From an uncultured Clostridia bacterium (GTDB lineage Bacteria > Bacillota > Clostridia > UBA1381), in the NCBI GenBank assembly GCA_959602045.1, contig CAUGRT010000003.1, positions 1 to 64,000 on the forward strand: 64,000 bases of DNA, in the 5' to 3' direction. Both the position numbers and the translations under genes were made by a program. Positions 49,035 to 59,231 of the stretch are shown here, in pieces. Every line of letters begins with the position of its first letter. The first letter of the stretch is position 1. The notes below the pieces were generated by a model. It searched no databases. It saw only the letters and a program-made list of their open reading frames with translations, and had not been told where the DNA came from.

Positions 49035-51377
49035 ATGAAAAAAATTTGTATTTCTAAAAATTGGACATTTTCATCACCGGATATCGAACAGGATATTCAA
49101 GTAGACATTCCTCATGACTTTCTCATAAAACAACCGAGAAATCGGAAAGCAGTCGGGGGAGCGCAAAACGGATTTTTTGACGGAACATGGGGAGCTTACT
49201 CGAAATATTTGAAATTCGGAAATGATTCTCATTACATACTGGATATTGATGGAGCATACGCGTGCGCAAGGATCTATCTGAATAATGATCTCTTGGACAT
49301 GCATCCGCACGGATATACTCCGTACCTGGTTGATCTCAGTGAAAATGTTCAGCGCGGAATCAACAATTTGATCAAGATAACGACGCAGAACATTCAGCCG
49401 TCAACACGATGGTACAGCGGTGCCGGAGTCTACAGAGATGTATTTTTATGGTCGGGTGGAAATGTTAGGATTGAGCCATGGGATATGTTTATTAAAACCT
49501 GTTCTATTGATAACGGAGATGGAAAAATTGAAATTGATACAGTTATCAGTGCCGATATTGATACGGAAGCGAACATTGAATTTTGTATCATTGATGCAGA
49601 GGGGAATACCGTCTGCACAAAATCAAAATCCATTGATGTAAAATGCGGCAAAAACAACGATATTACGAATATTAGTATTCAAAATGCAAATCTTTGGGAT
49701 ATGGAAACGCCGTATCTTTATACTGTTCAGGCTATAATATCGGTAAACAGTGAAGTGACCGATACTTTTGAAACAAAATTCGGTGTGCGGACAATCTCGG
49801 CGGATGCCCAAAATGGATTTATGCTGAATGGCAAGACGATCAAGCTTCGCGGAGGATGCATACATCATGACCACGGTGCTCTCGGCAGTGCCGAATCCAA
49901 AGACGCTGTCAATCGAAAAATAGAAAAGCTTAAAGCTGCCGGATTTAATGCTCTTAGAATTGCGCACAATCCACCGTCGCTTTCACTTCTTGAAAAGTGC
50001 GATGAAGCGGGTATTCTTCTCATGGATGAAGCATTTGACATGTGGAATGAACCGAAAAATCAGCTGGATTACAGTTTATTTTTCCGTGATTGGTGGGACA
50101 GAGATATTCGGTATATGGTTATGCGTGACAGAAACCACCCTTGCGTTGTATCGTATTCCATAGGCAATGAAATCATCGAACGAGATGGATCTTCCGAAGG
50201 ATATGAATGGTCAAGGAAAATTGCAGAAGAAATTCGGAAATATGATGCAACAAAACTTGTAACATCGGGAGTATGCGGATTGTGGAATACAGTACCGAAC
50301 GATGCACCGGATGATTATAAGGATTTCTATCGTGAAAAAATATGCGGAAGTTATGAATACAACAAGGATCGCTGGACGGTTTTGACCGAAAAATATATGG
50401 AGCCGTTGGATATTGTAGGGTATAATTATCTGTACGAAAGATATGAAAGTGACAGTAAAAGATTTCCGGAACGTATTATATGGGGGAGTGAAACCCATGC
50501 AATACATTTTTATGATTCATGGAATGAAGTATTAAGATTGAACAATGTGATCGGAGATTTTACATGGACGGCGTATGACAATTTGGGTGAAGCCGGAACG
50601 GGAAGAAGTCTTTGGGCGAGAGACGGTTTTATTCCGGGAATATCTCTTGCTGATTATCCGTGGAGAACCTGTTATCAGGGGGATCTTGATCTTTGCGGTT
50701 TTCGCAGACCGCAGTCCTATTATCGCGAGGCAGTTTGGCTTGGCGACTGTGAGCCAAAAATATTTACAACACATCCGAAACACTATGGTGAAAGCTTTTC
50801 GGGTACGGAATGGCATTGGTATGATGTTCTTGATACCTGGACATTTGAAGATGAATATATAGGAAAGCCTGTAAAATGCGAAGTGTATACCGATGCGGAT
50901 GAGATTATGTTCGTCTTAAATGGCAAAGAAATCGGCAGAACAAAGCCGGAAAAAGCAATTGCCTCCATGGATATTCCGTATGAAAAAGGAGCGCTGAAAG
51001 CCATTGCATTCAAAAACGGGAAAGAGCAGAAAAGTTCCGTATTGCGTACAACGGAAACGGCAGATAAAATAACTGTAATACCTGAGGCAGCAGCTAAAGA
51101 AAATGAGCTTTTATATTTTGATATCGAAATTTCGGACATCAATGGAAACAGAATTGCCGATGCGTCAAATGAAATTGCATGTGAAGTATATGGCGGAGAG
51201 CTTGTCGGAATTTTCAGCGGATGCCCGAATAATGAAGATGATTATGCAAGTAATCGGTGTCATACATTCCAGGGACGTGCGCTTGCGGTTGCGAAGCGCG
51301 ATAACGGCGCTGAAGTAACGGGAGTTATTATAAAAGCTGCCGGATTGCAATGCGGTCATGCGGAAATAACACGGTAA
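49035..51377 (+). CDS. Glycoside hydrolase family 2 (beta-galactosidase-like)
   Basis: 780-residue cytosolic enzyme without a signal peptide. Sugar-binding jelly roll (1-165, GTWGAYSKYLKF; RWYSGAGVYRDVFLW), immunoglobulin-like domain (170-260), then a TIM barrel (265-560): LRGGCIHHDHGALGS, acid/base glutamate in YSIGNEI (about residue 379), nucleophile glutamate in IIWGSETHA. Extra C-terminal Ig-like domains follow. Beta-galactosidase, beta-glucuronidase and other beta-glycosidase activities all occur in this group; the long form with DUF4982-like domain favours galactosidase. RBS AAGGAGAG. It stands alone with its own promoter and shared terminator. Confidence 0.9.
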   Translation: MKKICISKNWTFSSPDIEQDIQVDIPHDFLIKQPRNRKAVGGAQNGFFDGTWGAYSKYLKFGNDSHYILDIDGAYACARIYLNNDLLDMHPHGYTPYLVDLSENVQRGINNLIKITTQNIQPSTRWYSGAGVYRDVFLWSGGNVRIEPWDMFIKTCSIDNGDGKIEIDTVISADIDTEANIEFCIIDAEGNTVCTKSKSIDVKCGKNNDITNISIQNANLWDMETPYLYTVQAIISVNSEVTDTFETKFGVRTISADAQNGFMLNGKTIKLRGGCIHHDHGALGSAESKDAVNRKIEKLKAAGFNALRIAHNPPSLSLLEKCDEAGILLMDEAFDMWNEPKNQLDYSLFFRDWWDRDIRYMVMRDRNHPCVVSYSIGNEIIERDGSSEGYEWSRKIAEEIRKYDATKLVTSGVCGLWNTVPNDAPDDYKDFYREKICGSYEYNKDRWTVLTEKYMEPLDIVGYNYLYERYESDSKRFPERIIWGSETHAIHFYDSWNEVLRLNNVIGDFTWTAYDNLGEAGTGRSLWARDGFIPGISLADYPWRTCYQGDLDLCGFRRPQSYYREAVWLGDCEPKIFTTHPKHYGESFSGTEWHWYDVLDTWTFEDEYIGKPVKCEVYTDADEIMFVLNGKEIGRTKPEKAIASMDIPYEKGALKAIAFKNGKEQKSSVLRTTETADKITVIPEAAAKENELLYFDIEISDINGNRIADASNEIACEVYGGELVGIFSGCPNNEDDYASNRCHTFQGRALAVAKRDNGAEVTGVIIKAAGLQCGHAEITR

Positions 51378-51447
51378 ATACAGCGTAAAAACGGAAACAA
51401 TTTTGCATAGGGAAAACAAATCTTTTAGGGTGTGAAAAAAGTCTATA

Positions 51448-51503
51448 AAAAAAGATTCCTTCTATGATAGAATATAAATAATATCATAAAAGGAATCTTT
51501 TTT
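51448..51503. terminator. Bidirectional terminator between convergent genes
   Basis: AAAAAAGATTCCTT pairs with AAGGAATCTTTTTT, with an inner TATGATA/TATCATA stem; T-rich on both strands. Serves the GH2 gene and the convergent secreted-protein gene. Confidence 0.88.
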
Positions 51504-51565
51504 ACATGAAATTTTTAAACCTCATATTGACTAAAATTTTCATTTGCTTTAATATATTCGAAAAA

Positions 51566-53758
51566 TCAGCCCACTATCTCATCCGGATCATCATATGCGG
51601 TTCTGGCAGGAATGACCCAAATCATCTGAGTGTTTCCGTCCCACTCAACGCGGCAATCCAGCGCGTCTGTTATATCGCGAAGCTTAAAATAATTATTGCC
51701 TTCAATATTATAACAAGTTGCCTTAATCGGCACGCCGTCAAGCGTTAAAAATGCCGATGATGAAAATGCTGTTCTTTCGTTGCCGTCACCCGGTGTTAAT
51801 TCACCGCCGACCGATGTGTAATCATAAAAGCTCAACATATCAATAGAATTTGTTGCGCCGTCATACTTAATGTCAAAGGTTTTAATGGTTCCGTCAAGGA
51901 TTTTTGCAATATCTCTGAGCTTAAAGTAGTTGTTGTCATCTATGTTATATGCGACGGTATTAAATTTACGGCCTTCCAGGCAAACAGTCTGCGTTTTCGC
52001 AACAGAGTTTTTGCTGAATCCGTTTCCGGGATAATAGGTAAATGTATCGTGCATATCGTCCTCATGAACCAGATAGCGAATCTCTCCGTTATAGAAAATC
52101 GTATAGATTTTACCTGTTATAATCCAAGGATCTATATCAGAAGGATCTATTCCGGGAATATCCAGCATATCTGCATCACGGTCAAACGAAAACTCTTCAA
52201 TACCATAGACATTTACCCATTCTCTGTCTTGTATTTTATTGATGTCACCGTTGTTTGAAAGAACCCACTTACTGTACTCTGACATTTTATTCTCATCAAC
52301 ATTGATATATCCGTAGCGGTACTCTTTCAGCTTTGCCAGTCCCTCGGCAGAATAAGTCAGCGCACCCCATTCGCCCCAAGGCGTATCTACGGACAGAACG
52401 CCGATCGGTGTACCGAGCGCTGCCGTGTCCGCTGCGGACAAGGTTTTGGTTAAATCCTCAAGATTGCTTGTCGGAATGTAACATTCCTTTGAGTTGAACC
52501 AGATTTTTGAATTTACTCCGTCATAGTCCAGCTGAATAACATCAATTGCCGCGCCTTTTTTAACCGAACCGACAACCGAAGAACCGTCAGAAATATCACA
52601 GTCGACAGCCGCTATTGCTTTGTACTGAGTTGTCGGCTTTTCGGTGTTTGCGAGCTGCATATTCACATACTTTGCATCAACATAATAAAGACCTTTCTTA
52701 TAGTAAATCTTATAATGACCGTTTTGCGGAGTGCTGTCTACAATCTGAATCGACTGATTGATTTTAATAACGCCTGATTTTACATAATCCGTATCATCAG
52801 GAGTCGTCTTAACCATTAAAAGACCGGTTGCCTTACCTACTGCTTCAATTGTCGGAGGCGTTGATACCTGATTGTTAATATCTAAAATGTAGCAATTTTT
52901 TCTCGGCAGGAAATATACAGCCGGCTTCCAGCTTGTGAAAGCAGTACCGTCCTTTTCGCCGCACTGTCTGATTGAACCGCGCGTTTCGTCAACGCCGCCC
53001 TCGCTCCATATGGCAACCCAATCCTCATTATAGGCAACAACCTCAAACTCATTCGTCGTTGTAGCATAAAACGCTGTGTTCGCATATGCGTCTGTTCTGG
53101 TCCATTCGGAAAACAGAGGCTCATACCCTATTTCTCTAAGTTCATCAAGTCTTCTGACATGATAGTTAATCGGCGGATTGCCGGGATAGAACGAGGCTTT
53201 TACCGAGCCGATTTTTCCCTCATCGCCTATATGTACAATAGCCATTCCCACAAGCGGCAATGAAGCGGGGCGGGCGTGTCTTACCCATTCTGTCGGTACC
53301 TTAGCATAAAAATTTCTTTCGGTGCCCTCGGTTGTTTTGCTTCCGCCGTAGATATAATCGGAAAGAAATGTCATCTCTATTGCATGCTGATACTTGTCGG
53401 TATCAGCAGATGCCCATTGCTTGTTTAAATCCTTTTCAACAGACTCGCCGCCATCAAGTATCGGTGTTGTTTCCCGAGCCGTTGTATAAGCAAGTACATA
53501 TCCGACTGTGCCGTCCGAAAGCTGAATTTTATGAAACTTTCTGTTATCCTCTCCGACTACATAAGCTTCCAGAACCGTCACTCTGACTCCTTTGCTGATC
53601 TCCTTGACACCTCCCGAATAAGTTGGGTTTTTTGTAACGTTTACAGTGCCGTCGTATACAACATAGGCGGTATCGCCTGCCTTGAGTTCGGCTGCAAACG
53701 CAACAGTGCAAAGCAGCATAAATGTGCAAAGCACTGCCGTTAAAATTTTCTTCAACAC
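51566..53758 (-). CDS. Secreted protein with SH3-like and copper-amine-oxidase-type stalk domains
   Basis: 730-residue exported protein. Signal peptide 1-22 (LTAVLCTFMLLCTVAFA). A bacterial SH3-like stretch (about 25-90, GDTAYVVYDGTVNV), a middle region I do not recognise (100-320), further SH3-like segments (about 330-460), and a C-terminal pair of stalk domains: NTVAYNIDDNNYFKLRDIAKIL and KATCYNIEGNNYFKLRDITDAL, the copper amine oxidase N-terminal type repeat found in clostridial surface proteins. Probably wall-associated; no catalytic site is evident. Start is GTG 53758, 7 bases after AAAGGAGG. Confidence 0.75.
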   Translation of the reverse strand: MLKKILTAVLCTFMLLCTVAFAAELKAGDTAYVVYDGTVNVTKNPTYSGGVKEISKGVRVTVLEAYVVGEDNRKFHKIQLSDGTVGYVLAYTTARETTPILDGGESVEKDLNKQWASADTDKYQHAIEMTFLSDYIYGGSKTTEGTERNFYAKVPTEWVRHARPASLPLVGMAIVHIGDEGKIGSVKASFYPGNPPINYHVRRLDELREIGYEPLFSEWTRTDAYANTAFYATTTNEFEVVAYNEDWVAIWSEGGVDETRGSIRQCGEKDGTAFTSWKPAVYFLPRKNCYILDINNQVSTPPTIEAVGKATGLLMVKTTPDDTDYVKSGVIKINQSIQIVDSTPQNGHYKIYYKKGLYYVDAKYVNMQLANTEKPTTQYKAIAAVDCDISDGSSVVGSVKKGAAIDVIQLDYDGVNSKIWFNSKECYIPTSNLEDLTKTLSAADTAALGTPIGVLSVDTPWGEWGALTYSAEGLAKLKEYRYGYINVDENKMSEYSKWVLSNNGDINKIQDREWVNVYGIEEFSFDRDADMLDIPGIDPSDIDPWIITGKIYTIFYNGEIRYLVHEDDMHDTFTYYPGNGFSKNSVAKTQTVCLEGRKFNTVAYNIDDNNYFKLRDIAKILDGTIKTFDIKYDGATNSIDMLSFYDYTSVGGELTPGDGNERTAFSSSAFLTLDGVPIKATCYNIEGNNYFKLRDITDALDCRVEWDGNTQMIWVIPARTAYDDPDEIVG

Positions 53759-54240
53759 AATAATTCCTCCTTTTATTTTTTATGTTGATTTATTAGAATT
53801 GCGTATTACAATAATTATATACTATATTGAGGTAATATGCAAGGGGGTTTTGAAAATTTATGTTGAAATTGGGAAAAAGGTCAGAAATATAATTATGTAT
53901 TCTTTATCCATAACATTCATTCCCTCGTATTTTATATCTTCAGGCATAGGTATGGCAATTTTTATCCGACGCTCGGAAAGCGGTTTTTGTTTTTGGAAAG
54001 AAAAGCGATTTGGAGCAGTCGTTTTGTCTTCATTTATAGAAATTGAACACGATTCATAGATTTTGGACGTTGCAAAACGGCATGGATATGCGATAAAATA
54101 TAAATACCGAAAGAAAGATGAACAGCTTGGACGGAGATTGATTCGAAGCGATGGCAATGCCGAAAGTCGTGCGGCAATCGCATCATTCGAAAATTTTTTG
54201 TTCGGGCATGGTTTTAGGAAAGGAGTTTGTGGTTATCAAA
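53759..54240. other. Intergenic stretch with no recognisable gene
   Basis: After the promoter at 53814-53842, short frames on both strands (for example 53858-54157 minus, 100 codons) lack a ribosome binding site and family motifs. They may be remains of older genes at the edge of the decayed region. A good AAAGGAG lies at about 54219, before the lipoprotein fragment. Confidence 0.4.
53814..53842 (-). promoter_or_regulatory. Promoter of the stalk-domain protein gene
   Basis: Minus strand TTGCAT (53842-53837), 17-base spacer, TATAAT (53819-53814). About 55 bases before the GTG start. Confidence 0.6.
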
Positions 54241-55166
54241 ATGAATAAAAAATCAATAATCGGTATCACTGCGCTGCTCGCGGCGATCGCTTTGACAGGC
54301 TGCGGAAGCAAGGGGAAGGATACAATGTCAAACAAGCTGACTTATTGGGTTTCGTTGGAATCCAATGCGGCGATGTCGGTCAGCGATTACGGTGAAACGC
54401 CGTTTGCAAAAGAGCTTGAAAAAAGATTGGGGATTGATATTGAATATCAGCATCCGCCTCAGGGACAGGAGGGTGAAAAATTCAACGTTATGGTGGCGAT
54501 GGATGATCTGCCGGATATTATAGAATATCGCTGGGCGGAATATCCGGGAGGTCCGGGCAAAGCCATTTCCGAGGGGATTATCCGGGATATGGACAAATGC
54601 AGTCGCCGCTGCCATTTGGTTTCAGTGCAATCACAAGGAGCTGTGAGAATGTTGATCTGGCATATAAGCTGCTGGATTACGGTTACTCCGATGAAGGCCA
54701 TATGCTTTACAACTTTGGAATTGAAGGCGAAAGCTACACCATGAAAGACGGTGAGCCGGTCTATACGGAAAAGATTACAAACAATCCGGATGGACTATCC
54801 ATGTCGGCTGTCATGGCGCTTTATATGCAGTCCTATAATACCGGTCCGTTTGTGCAGGATAAGCGATATATGGATCAATATGCATCGCTTCCGCAGCAAA
54901 AACAGGCTTGGGAAACATGGAGCAAAACCAATGCCTATGAGCACCTTATGCCGTATCTGTATATGGATGAGGCGGAGTCGGGCGAAATCGCAAAGCTCAC
55001 CAATTCAGTCACAACCTATCAGTCTGAAATGGTCATCAAATTCATTATGGGTATCGAGCCGATTGATAACTTTGATAATTTTGTCCAGGAAATGAATAAC
55101 AGAGGACTTCAAAAGATACTGGAGGCTGAACAGAGAGCATACGAAAGATATAAAAACAGAGAATAG
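54241..55166 (+). pseudogene. ABC transporter solute-binding lipoprotein, internally deleted
   Basis: The N-terminal part (54241 to about 54597) begins with a lipoprotein signal (LLAAIALTGCGSKG) and LTYWVSLESNAAMS...DLPDIIEYRW, typical of LplA/LipO-type family 1 binding proteins for oligosaccharides. The C-terminal part (about 54597-55166, in another frame) has CENVDLAYKLLDYGYSDEGH and MLYNFGIEGESY, the usual end of the same family. About 230-250 central residues are missing and the frame changes at the joint, so this is one gene with a large deletion. The original stop at 55164 appears natural. Confidence 0.85.
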
Positions 55167-56321
55167 GGCACGGAGCTTCAGGATTATGCTGTAGATTTTT
55201 ATTTCAGAGGTCAAAATTACATTGGCAGCAACAGACCGTCTTCCGTAATGGGCTTGCAGCTGGGGCTGAGAGCCGATACCGAAACGGACAATGCTTATAA
55301 GGTTTTGTATGCGCCGTATGCGCAAAACGGCAGCAGTACGCTTACGGGCGGAAGTTCAATTCTTGATGTTCTGGCGTTGGGAAGATCCTATTCAGATGAT
55401 GGCTATTATTTCAGCAAAATCAATATTTCGGCAAGTGCAAGATCGTATGCGTCCGATGAAAGTGACGTAAAAATTCCGCTTACCGATAACTATGGCTTTG
55501 CTGAAAATAAGTTTTATAAGATATCGGCTCTGGCATTCAGTGATTCACTGGAGGCAAGTACATATGGGATTACAGAGAGTGGCGGACTGGAGCTTTTAAG
55601 AAATATCAGCACGACAACAAATGATTCTAAGCTGATTCCTACCAGTAAACTGACAAGAGGAAAAACGGTTTTTGCTGCACAAGCATATGCATACCGCATT
55701 GATGACGTTGCAATTTATAAGCTTTATAACTGCAAGAACATTTATGCGGATGATATACCGGCACAAGCAACCGCCGGCGAGGCGATTCCGGTGTCTGTAA
55801 CGCTCAACGGTGTGGATAATAGTGCGGTTCCTCAGGCTGTTGTCAATTATAAAGCGGACGGAACTGATCTTATCATATACAGTGAGGGATTGGGAATTGA
55901 TGTTGACCGCAGTGCTTCTACTGTGACATTCCAAAATGAAGGCGCGAATATTATTCCGATAGAATATATCGGTGCTAACGGCAACAGAAAAGGGTTCGTA
56001 AAAGAGGTTGATGTTCAGGGAGACGAAGTATTCTGTTCCGGTACACCGGTTATCAGTATCAGCGGCAATCAGGCAGAAGCTGCGGTAAAGGTTCAGAATA
56101 CAACCATGATCGACCATACGGCAAAGGTATTTCTGGCAGTCTATGCAAATGACGGAAGTCTTGCCGGTGTAAGTGTATCCTATGAAGAAAGCTTTGCACC
56201 GAACACCGCCGATACCATGAAAGCTCAGCTTACATTGCCGTCAGGATACAGTTCTGACAGCCATTATCTGAAAGCATTTGTATGGGATGATATGGCTCCG
56301 CTGACGGTGGCGGATTTGTGA
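55167..56321 (+). pseudogene. Fragment of a large secreted protein, first part
   Basis: In frame right after the lipoprotein stop comes coding sequence without a start (GTELQDYAVDFYFRGQNYIG), continuing through 384 codons to TGA 56319. It is rich in beta-strand repeats and Ala/Ser/Thr, with no signal peptide; the first ATG is at 55248. It looks like the C-terminal part of a surface or carbohydrate-active protein whose front end was removed in the same deletion event that reached the lipoprotein gene. Family not recognised. Confidence 0.6.
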
Positions 56322-57460
56322 ACAGATCCGGTTCGAAAATATTATATTCCGAAAAGAATCATTATAGATGAAGATTTTGAGGACGGCATACCGGCCGCCC
56401 TCAGATCATCTGATGTAAAATGCGATAATGGAGCGATGCGGCTCTGCGGCAGCGGCAGTATTGCGGCGAGCGGTGAGCTCGAGTTCAATGCAGATGATTA
56501 TATCATAGAAGCCCGAATGAAGCAAAATGACTGTACAGCGGCAAAAAACGGAGCATTTTCAATTGCGGTCGGTGTGGACGAGGAAAATAGTGTTTTTGAC
56601 AGATTCGTTTTCGCAGATGTCGATCAGTCTATGCGCGATCGGCTGATGCTGGGGTATTCGGATGAAAATGATAATGCTGCTTTTTGGCATAAAATTGTGG
56701 TATCCGATGAAACAGGACAGCTGAATAAAACAGATCATACAACGGAATATTTTAATCTCACCGCAAAAAAAATGGACGGTCTGCTGAGTCTGGAGCAGGG
56801 GGACAAGAAGATCGCGGCAAATTCTGAAATTTCGGCAACCGCGTCCGGAAAAGGCGGAAATTGCATGAAACTAACGGTACACTCCGTTGATGTCAGTATC
56901 GACTCTCTGAAAATTACGGAATTGGCAGAGGCTACGGCATTGCAGATTCAGACCGAAACAGCGCCAAAGGCAGGGCAGGTATGTGATTTTCAGATTCTTG
57001 GAGTTAATGAAGGAAAAAATTACCGACTTTCTCCCGAAACATATCAATTGACATGGGATAGTGAGGCGGTTATAATAGAAAATGAACGGATCACCGTTAA
57101 AAAAACAGGGGAAACGGTGGTCAAGGTACAGACCCAAAGCATTGACGGTAAAAAGCTTACGGCGAGCTTGAAAATTTGTGTTGGCGAAGCGGATCGTGAG
57201 ATTAAACTGATTCTGCCGGAAAGTGTGCTTCTGGGCAGTGTGAATGAGTATAAAATTGTTAATTCGGCAAATGAGGAAATTGCCTACGACCGGATTGAAT
57301 GTGATACGCTGGACTTTGGAAAAAAGAGCTTTTATGCAGGGACTCCGGGCGATCACAAGGTAAAGGTTTGGTATGGAAACAGTACCGCTGAGGGTACGAT
57401 TCATGTCAGTGAATACGAGGGCATGGAGCTGGTGGCGGATAAGACCGATATTCAGCTTGT
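56322..57460 (+). pseudogene. Fragment of a secreted protein with Ig-like domain, cut by IS element
   Basis: The same frame continues after TGA 56319 with IIIDEDFEDGIPAAL, a typical entry into a laminin-G/concanavalin-like domain, up to VADKTDIQ at 57460, where similarity to a protein stops and antisense transposase begins. Residues around AGQVCDFQILGVNEG to VKVQTQSIDG look like a bacterial Ig-like domain. No start with ribosome binding site is seen before ATG 56436. Either a second gene missing its start, or one protein broken by the TGA; the 3' end is lost to the IS junction. Confidence 0.6.
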
Positions 57461-57929
57461 CGTGCATTTCAACAGTAAGTATTTCTCCGTTATAGCAATC
57501 CATTATCGGTGAAATATATAATTTGCCGTCTAAACATTGAACCTCTGTAATATCTGTTAATAGTTTTTTTACAGGTTTATCTGCCGTAAAATCACGTTTT
57601 ATTAAATTTTCTTTATCCTGTATCTCTGTGCTTGCCTTTGTTATACCGTGCGGCTTCCTTACTTTGTGGATTAAATTTCCGTCTTTCATGGCACGGTATA
57701 CGGTATTTCGGCTCACTTTAATCCCGCGTATTTCTAATGCTTTATGTATACGGTCATATCCGTAATTCGCATTATCCGGATGTTCGGATATGATTTCATT
57801 TATTTTGACCAGAAGAAGATGACGTTTGGAAGGCTTGTCCTTGTTTTTCAGCCACCTATAATATCCGGATTCGCTGATTTTTAAGACTTTGCACATTAAT
57901 TTTACTGCGTATCTATTTTTGTATTTCAA
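57456..57929 (-). pseudogene. IS3-family transposase OrfB, C-terminally truncated
   Basis: The first 158 codons match OrfB: KLMCKVLKISESGYYRWLKN, the HTH_21 region (ANYGYDRIHKALEIRGIKVS), and the rve core start LLTDITEVQCLDGKLYISPI, MDCYNGEIL with the first two catalytic aspartates. The third residue (Glu of DDE) and the rest are gone; the open frame past 57456 reads the wrong strand of the neighbouring gene. It lies in the -1 frame relative to OrfA, and the sequence GCAAAAGAC near the OrfA end is a plausible slippery site. Confidence 0.88.
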
Positions 57930-57955
57930 AATAAATATATGCCTTTCAGCTGTTT

Positions 57956-58231
57956 TTACCTCTTCCGGTCTTTTGCGAAAAAACCGAGAGCATCCTTTAA
58001 TATTTCATTTGCTTGACGAAGCTCTGCGTTTTCACGTTCAAGCTCGCATATTTTTGCATTAGCTTCATTTTCTGTCAGAACCACAGTATGCTTTTTTGCA
58101 TACTTACGAGCTTTTCTCCAATCCGCAAGCGTATAGTATTGCAATCCTAATTGCAGTGCTGCCTTCTTGACTCCTATTTCATCGGACAGTTTTAACGCTT
58201 CCTCTTTAAATTCCTTGCTGTACTTTGACAT
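57956..58231 (-). CDS. IS3-family transposase OrfA
   Basis: 91-residue DNA-binding protein of the HTH_Tnp_1 type: MSKYSKEFKEEALKLSDEIG, GVKKAALQLGLQYYTLADWRK, then a leucine-zipper coiled coil (NAKICELERENAELRQANEILKDALGFFAK). It appears complete, but without an intact OrfB the element cannot move by itself. Its promoter is at 58254-58282. Confidence 0.92.
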   Translation of the reverse strand: MSKYSKEFKEEALKLSDEIGVKKAALQLGLQYYTLADWRKARKYAKKHTVVLTENEANAKICELERENAELRQANEILKDALGFFAKDRKR

Positions 58232-58253
58232 TTTCTTTCCCTCTTTCTGATTT

Positions 58254-58282
58254 ATTATATCAGATTTTTGGGTGTTTGTCGA
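58254..58282 (-). promoter_or_regulatory. Promoter of the IS3 transposase
   Basis: Minus strand TCGACA (58282-58277), 17-base spacer, TATAAT (58259-58254) preceded by TGA. Confidence 0.65.
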
Positions 58283-58529
58283 CTCTATTTATATTATACC
58301 ACTCCATTCCGTGAGGTCTTTTTGTGTTGTAATACAGGAGCAGATATTTATGATAACCATCATGCTCAATGCACAATTACCATCCTATAAAAGCGGATGC
58401 CACAAATCGTTATTTCCGGGATTGGTGGAAGAGAAATTCAACAAAAATGCGATATCCAGATCATTGACAGAGAAAAAATAGGTCCGAATAAAATTAAAGT
58501 TCTCCGGTCGGAAAGAAAGGATGATAAAA

Positions 58530-59213
58530 ATGAAAATACTCATATTGAACGGGAGTCCAAAACGTGAAAAAAGCGATACCTTGCACATTACCCACGCATT
58601 TCTGGCGGGAATGAACGAGGTATGTTCAAATGAAACCCAAACAATAAACATCATTGACCGGCATATTGAATACTGTACCGGTTGTTTTTCTTGCATGAGA
58701 AACGGTGGAAGCTGTATTCACAATGACGATATGCGCAATATTCTCGAAACAATTCTTGAAAGTGATCTACTGATTTTCAGTTATCCACTGTATTGTTATG
58801 GGATGCCGGCACCGCTCAAGGCTATGATTGACCGCACCTTGCCGCTTTCCAATATGGCAATGCAAAAGATCGGAGAACGGTATGAGCATGTCGGGCAGGC
58901 GGATTATTCGCATTTGAAATACATTATGATTTGCAGCTGCGGTTTTCCGAACAGCAAGCACAATTTTGAGCCTGCCACGGCACAATTTAAGCTGTGTTTT
59001 CCGAATCATCATACCATAATCACCGTACCGGAAAGTCCGATGTTTAATGCCCCCGAAGCAGCAGCCGTCACCCTCCCCCGTCTTGCCGCAATCAAAAAAG
59101 CCGGCAAAGAATATGCTGAAAGCGGCGGCATTAACAGAGAACTTATGAGCGAAATCACATCGCCGATGATTCCTGAGGAAATCTACGCAAAAATTATCAA
59201 CGGAAATGCTTAA
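58530..59213 (+). CDS. Flavodoxin-fold NAD(P)H-dependent oxidoreductase
   Basis: 227-residue FMN-dependent reductase. KILILNGSPKREKSDTLHIT is the phosphate-binding loop of the FMN site; YCTGCFSCMRNGGSCIHNDDM has the CxGCxxC pattern common in iron-sulfur-associated NADPH reductases; SDLLIFSYPLYCYGMPAPLKAMIDR is the flavin-stacking block. Electron acceptor unknown. ATG 58530 follows AGAAAGGAT; the ATG at 58521 abuts it. The 58290-58529 stretch upstream shows no gene. Next gene is 18 bases downstream. Confidence 0.88.
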   Translation: MKILILNGSPKREKSDTLHITHAFLAGMNEVCSNETQTINIIDRHIEYCTGCFSCMRNGGSCIHNDDMRNILETILESDLLIFSYPLYCYGMPAPLKAMIDRTLPLSNMAMQKIGERYEHVGQADYSHLKYIMICSCGFPNSKHNFEPATAQFKLCFPNHHTIITVPESPMFNAPEAAAVTLPRLAAIKKAGKEYAESGGINRELMSEITSPMIPEEIYAKIINGNA

Positions 59214-59231
59214 TGCAGGAGGAAAAAGAAT

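Larger units (their letters stand above)
57456..58282 (-). mobile_element. Truncated IS3-family insertion sequence
   Basis: Holds OrfA, the first half of OrfB and the upstream promoter. The 3' end, including the last catalytic residue and the right inverted repeat, is missing: sequence changes near 57456-57460 to the coding sequence of the secreted-protein fragment on the other strand. The left terminal repeat probably lies near 58280-58310, but with the other end gone it cannot be confirmed. Confidence 0.85.

Noticed and set aside
53858..54157. Minus-strand gene of 100 codons
   Set aside because: No ribosome binding site, no recognised motif and odd composition.
56319..56321. TGA as selenocysteine codon
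   Set aside because: No redox context, no SECIS-like hairpin identified, and the region is already decayed.
56871..57455. C-terminal half of a full-length OrfB
   Set aside because: This part of the minus frame is the complement of good protein-coding sequence on the plus strand and has no DDE glutamate.
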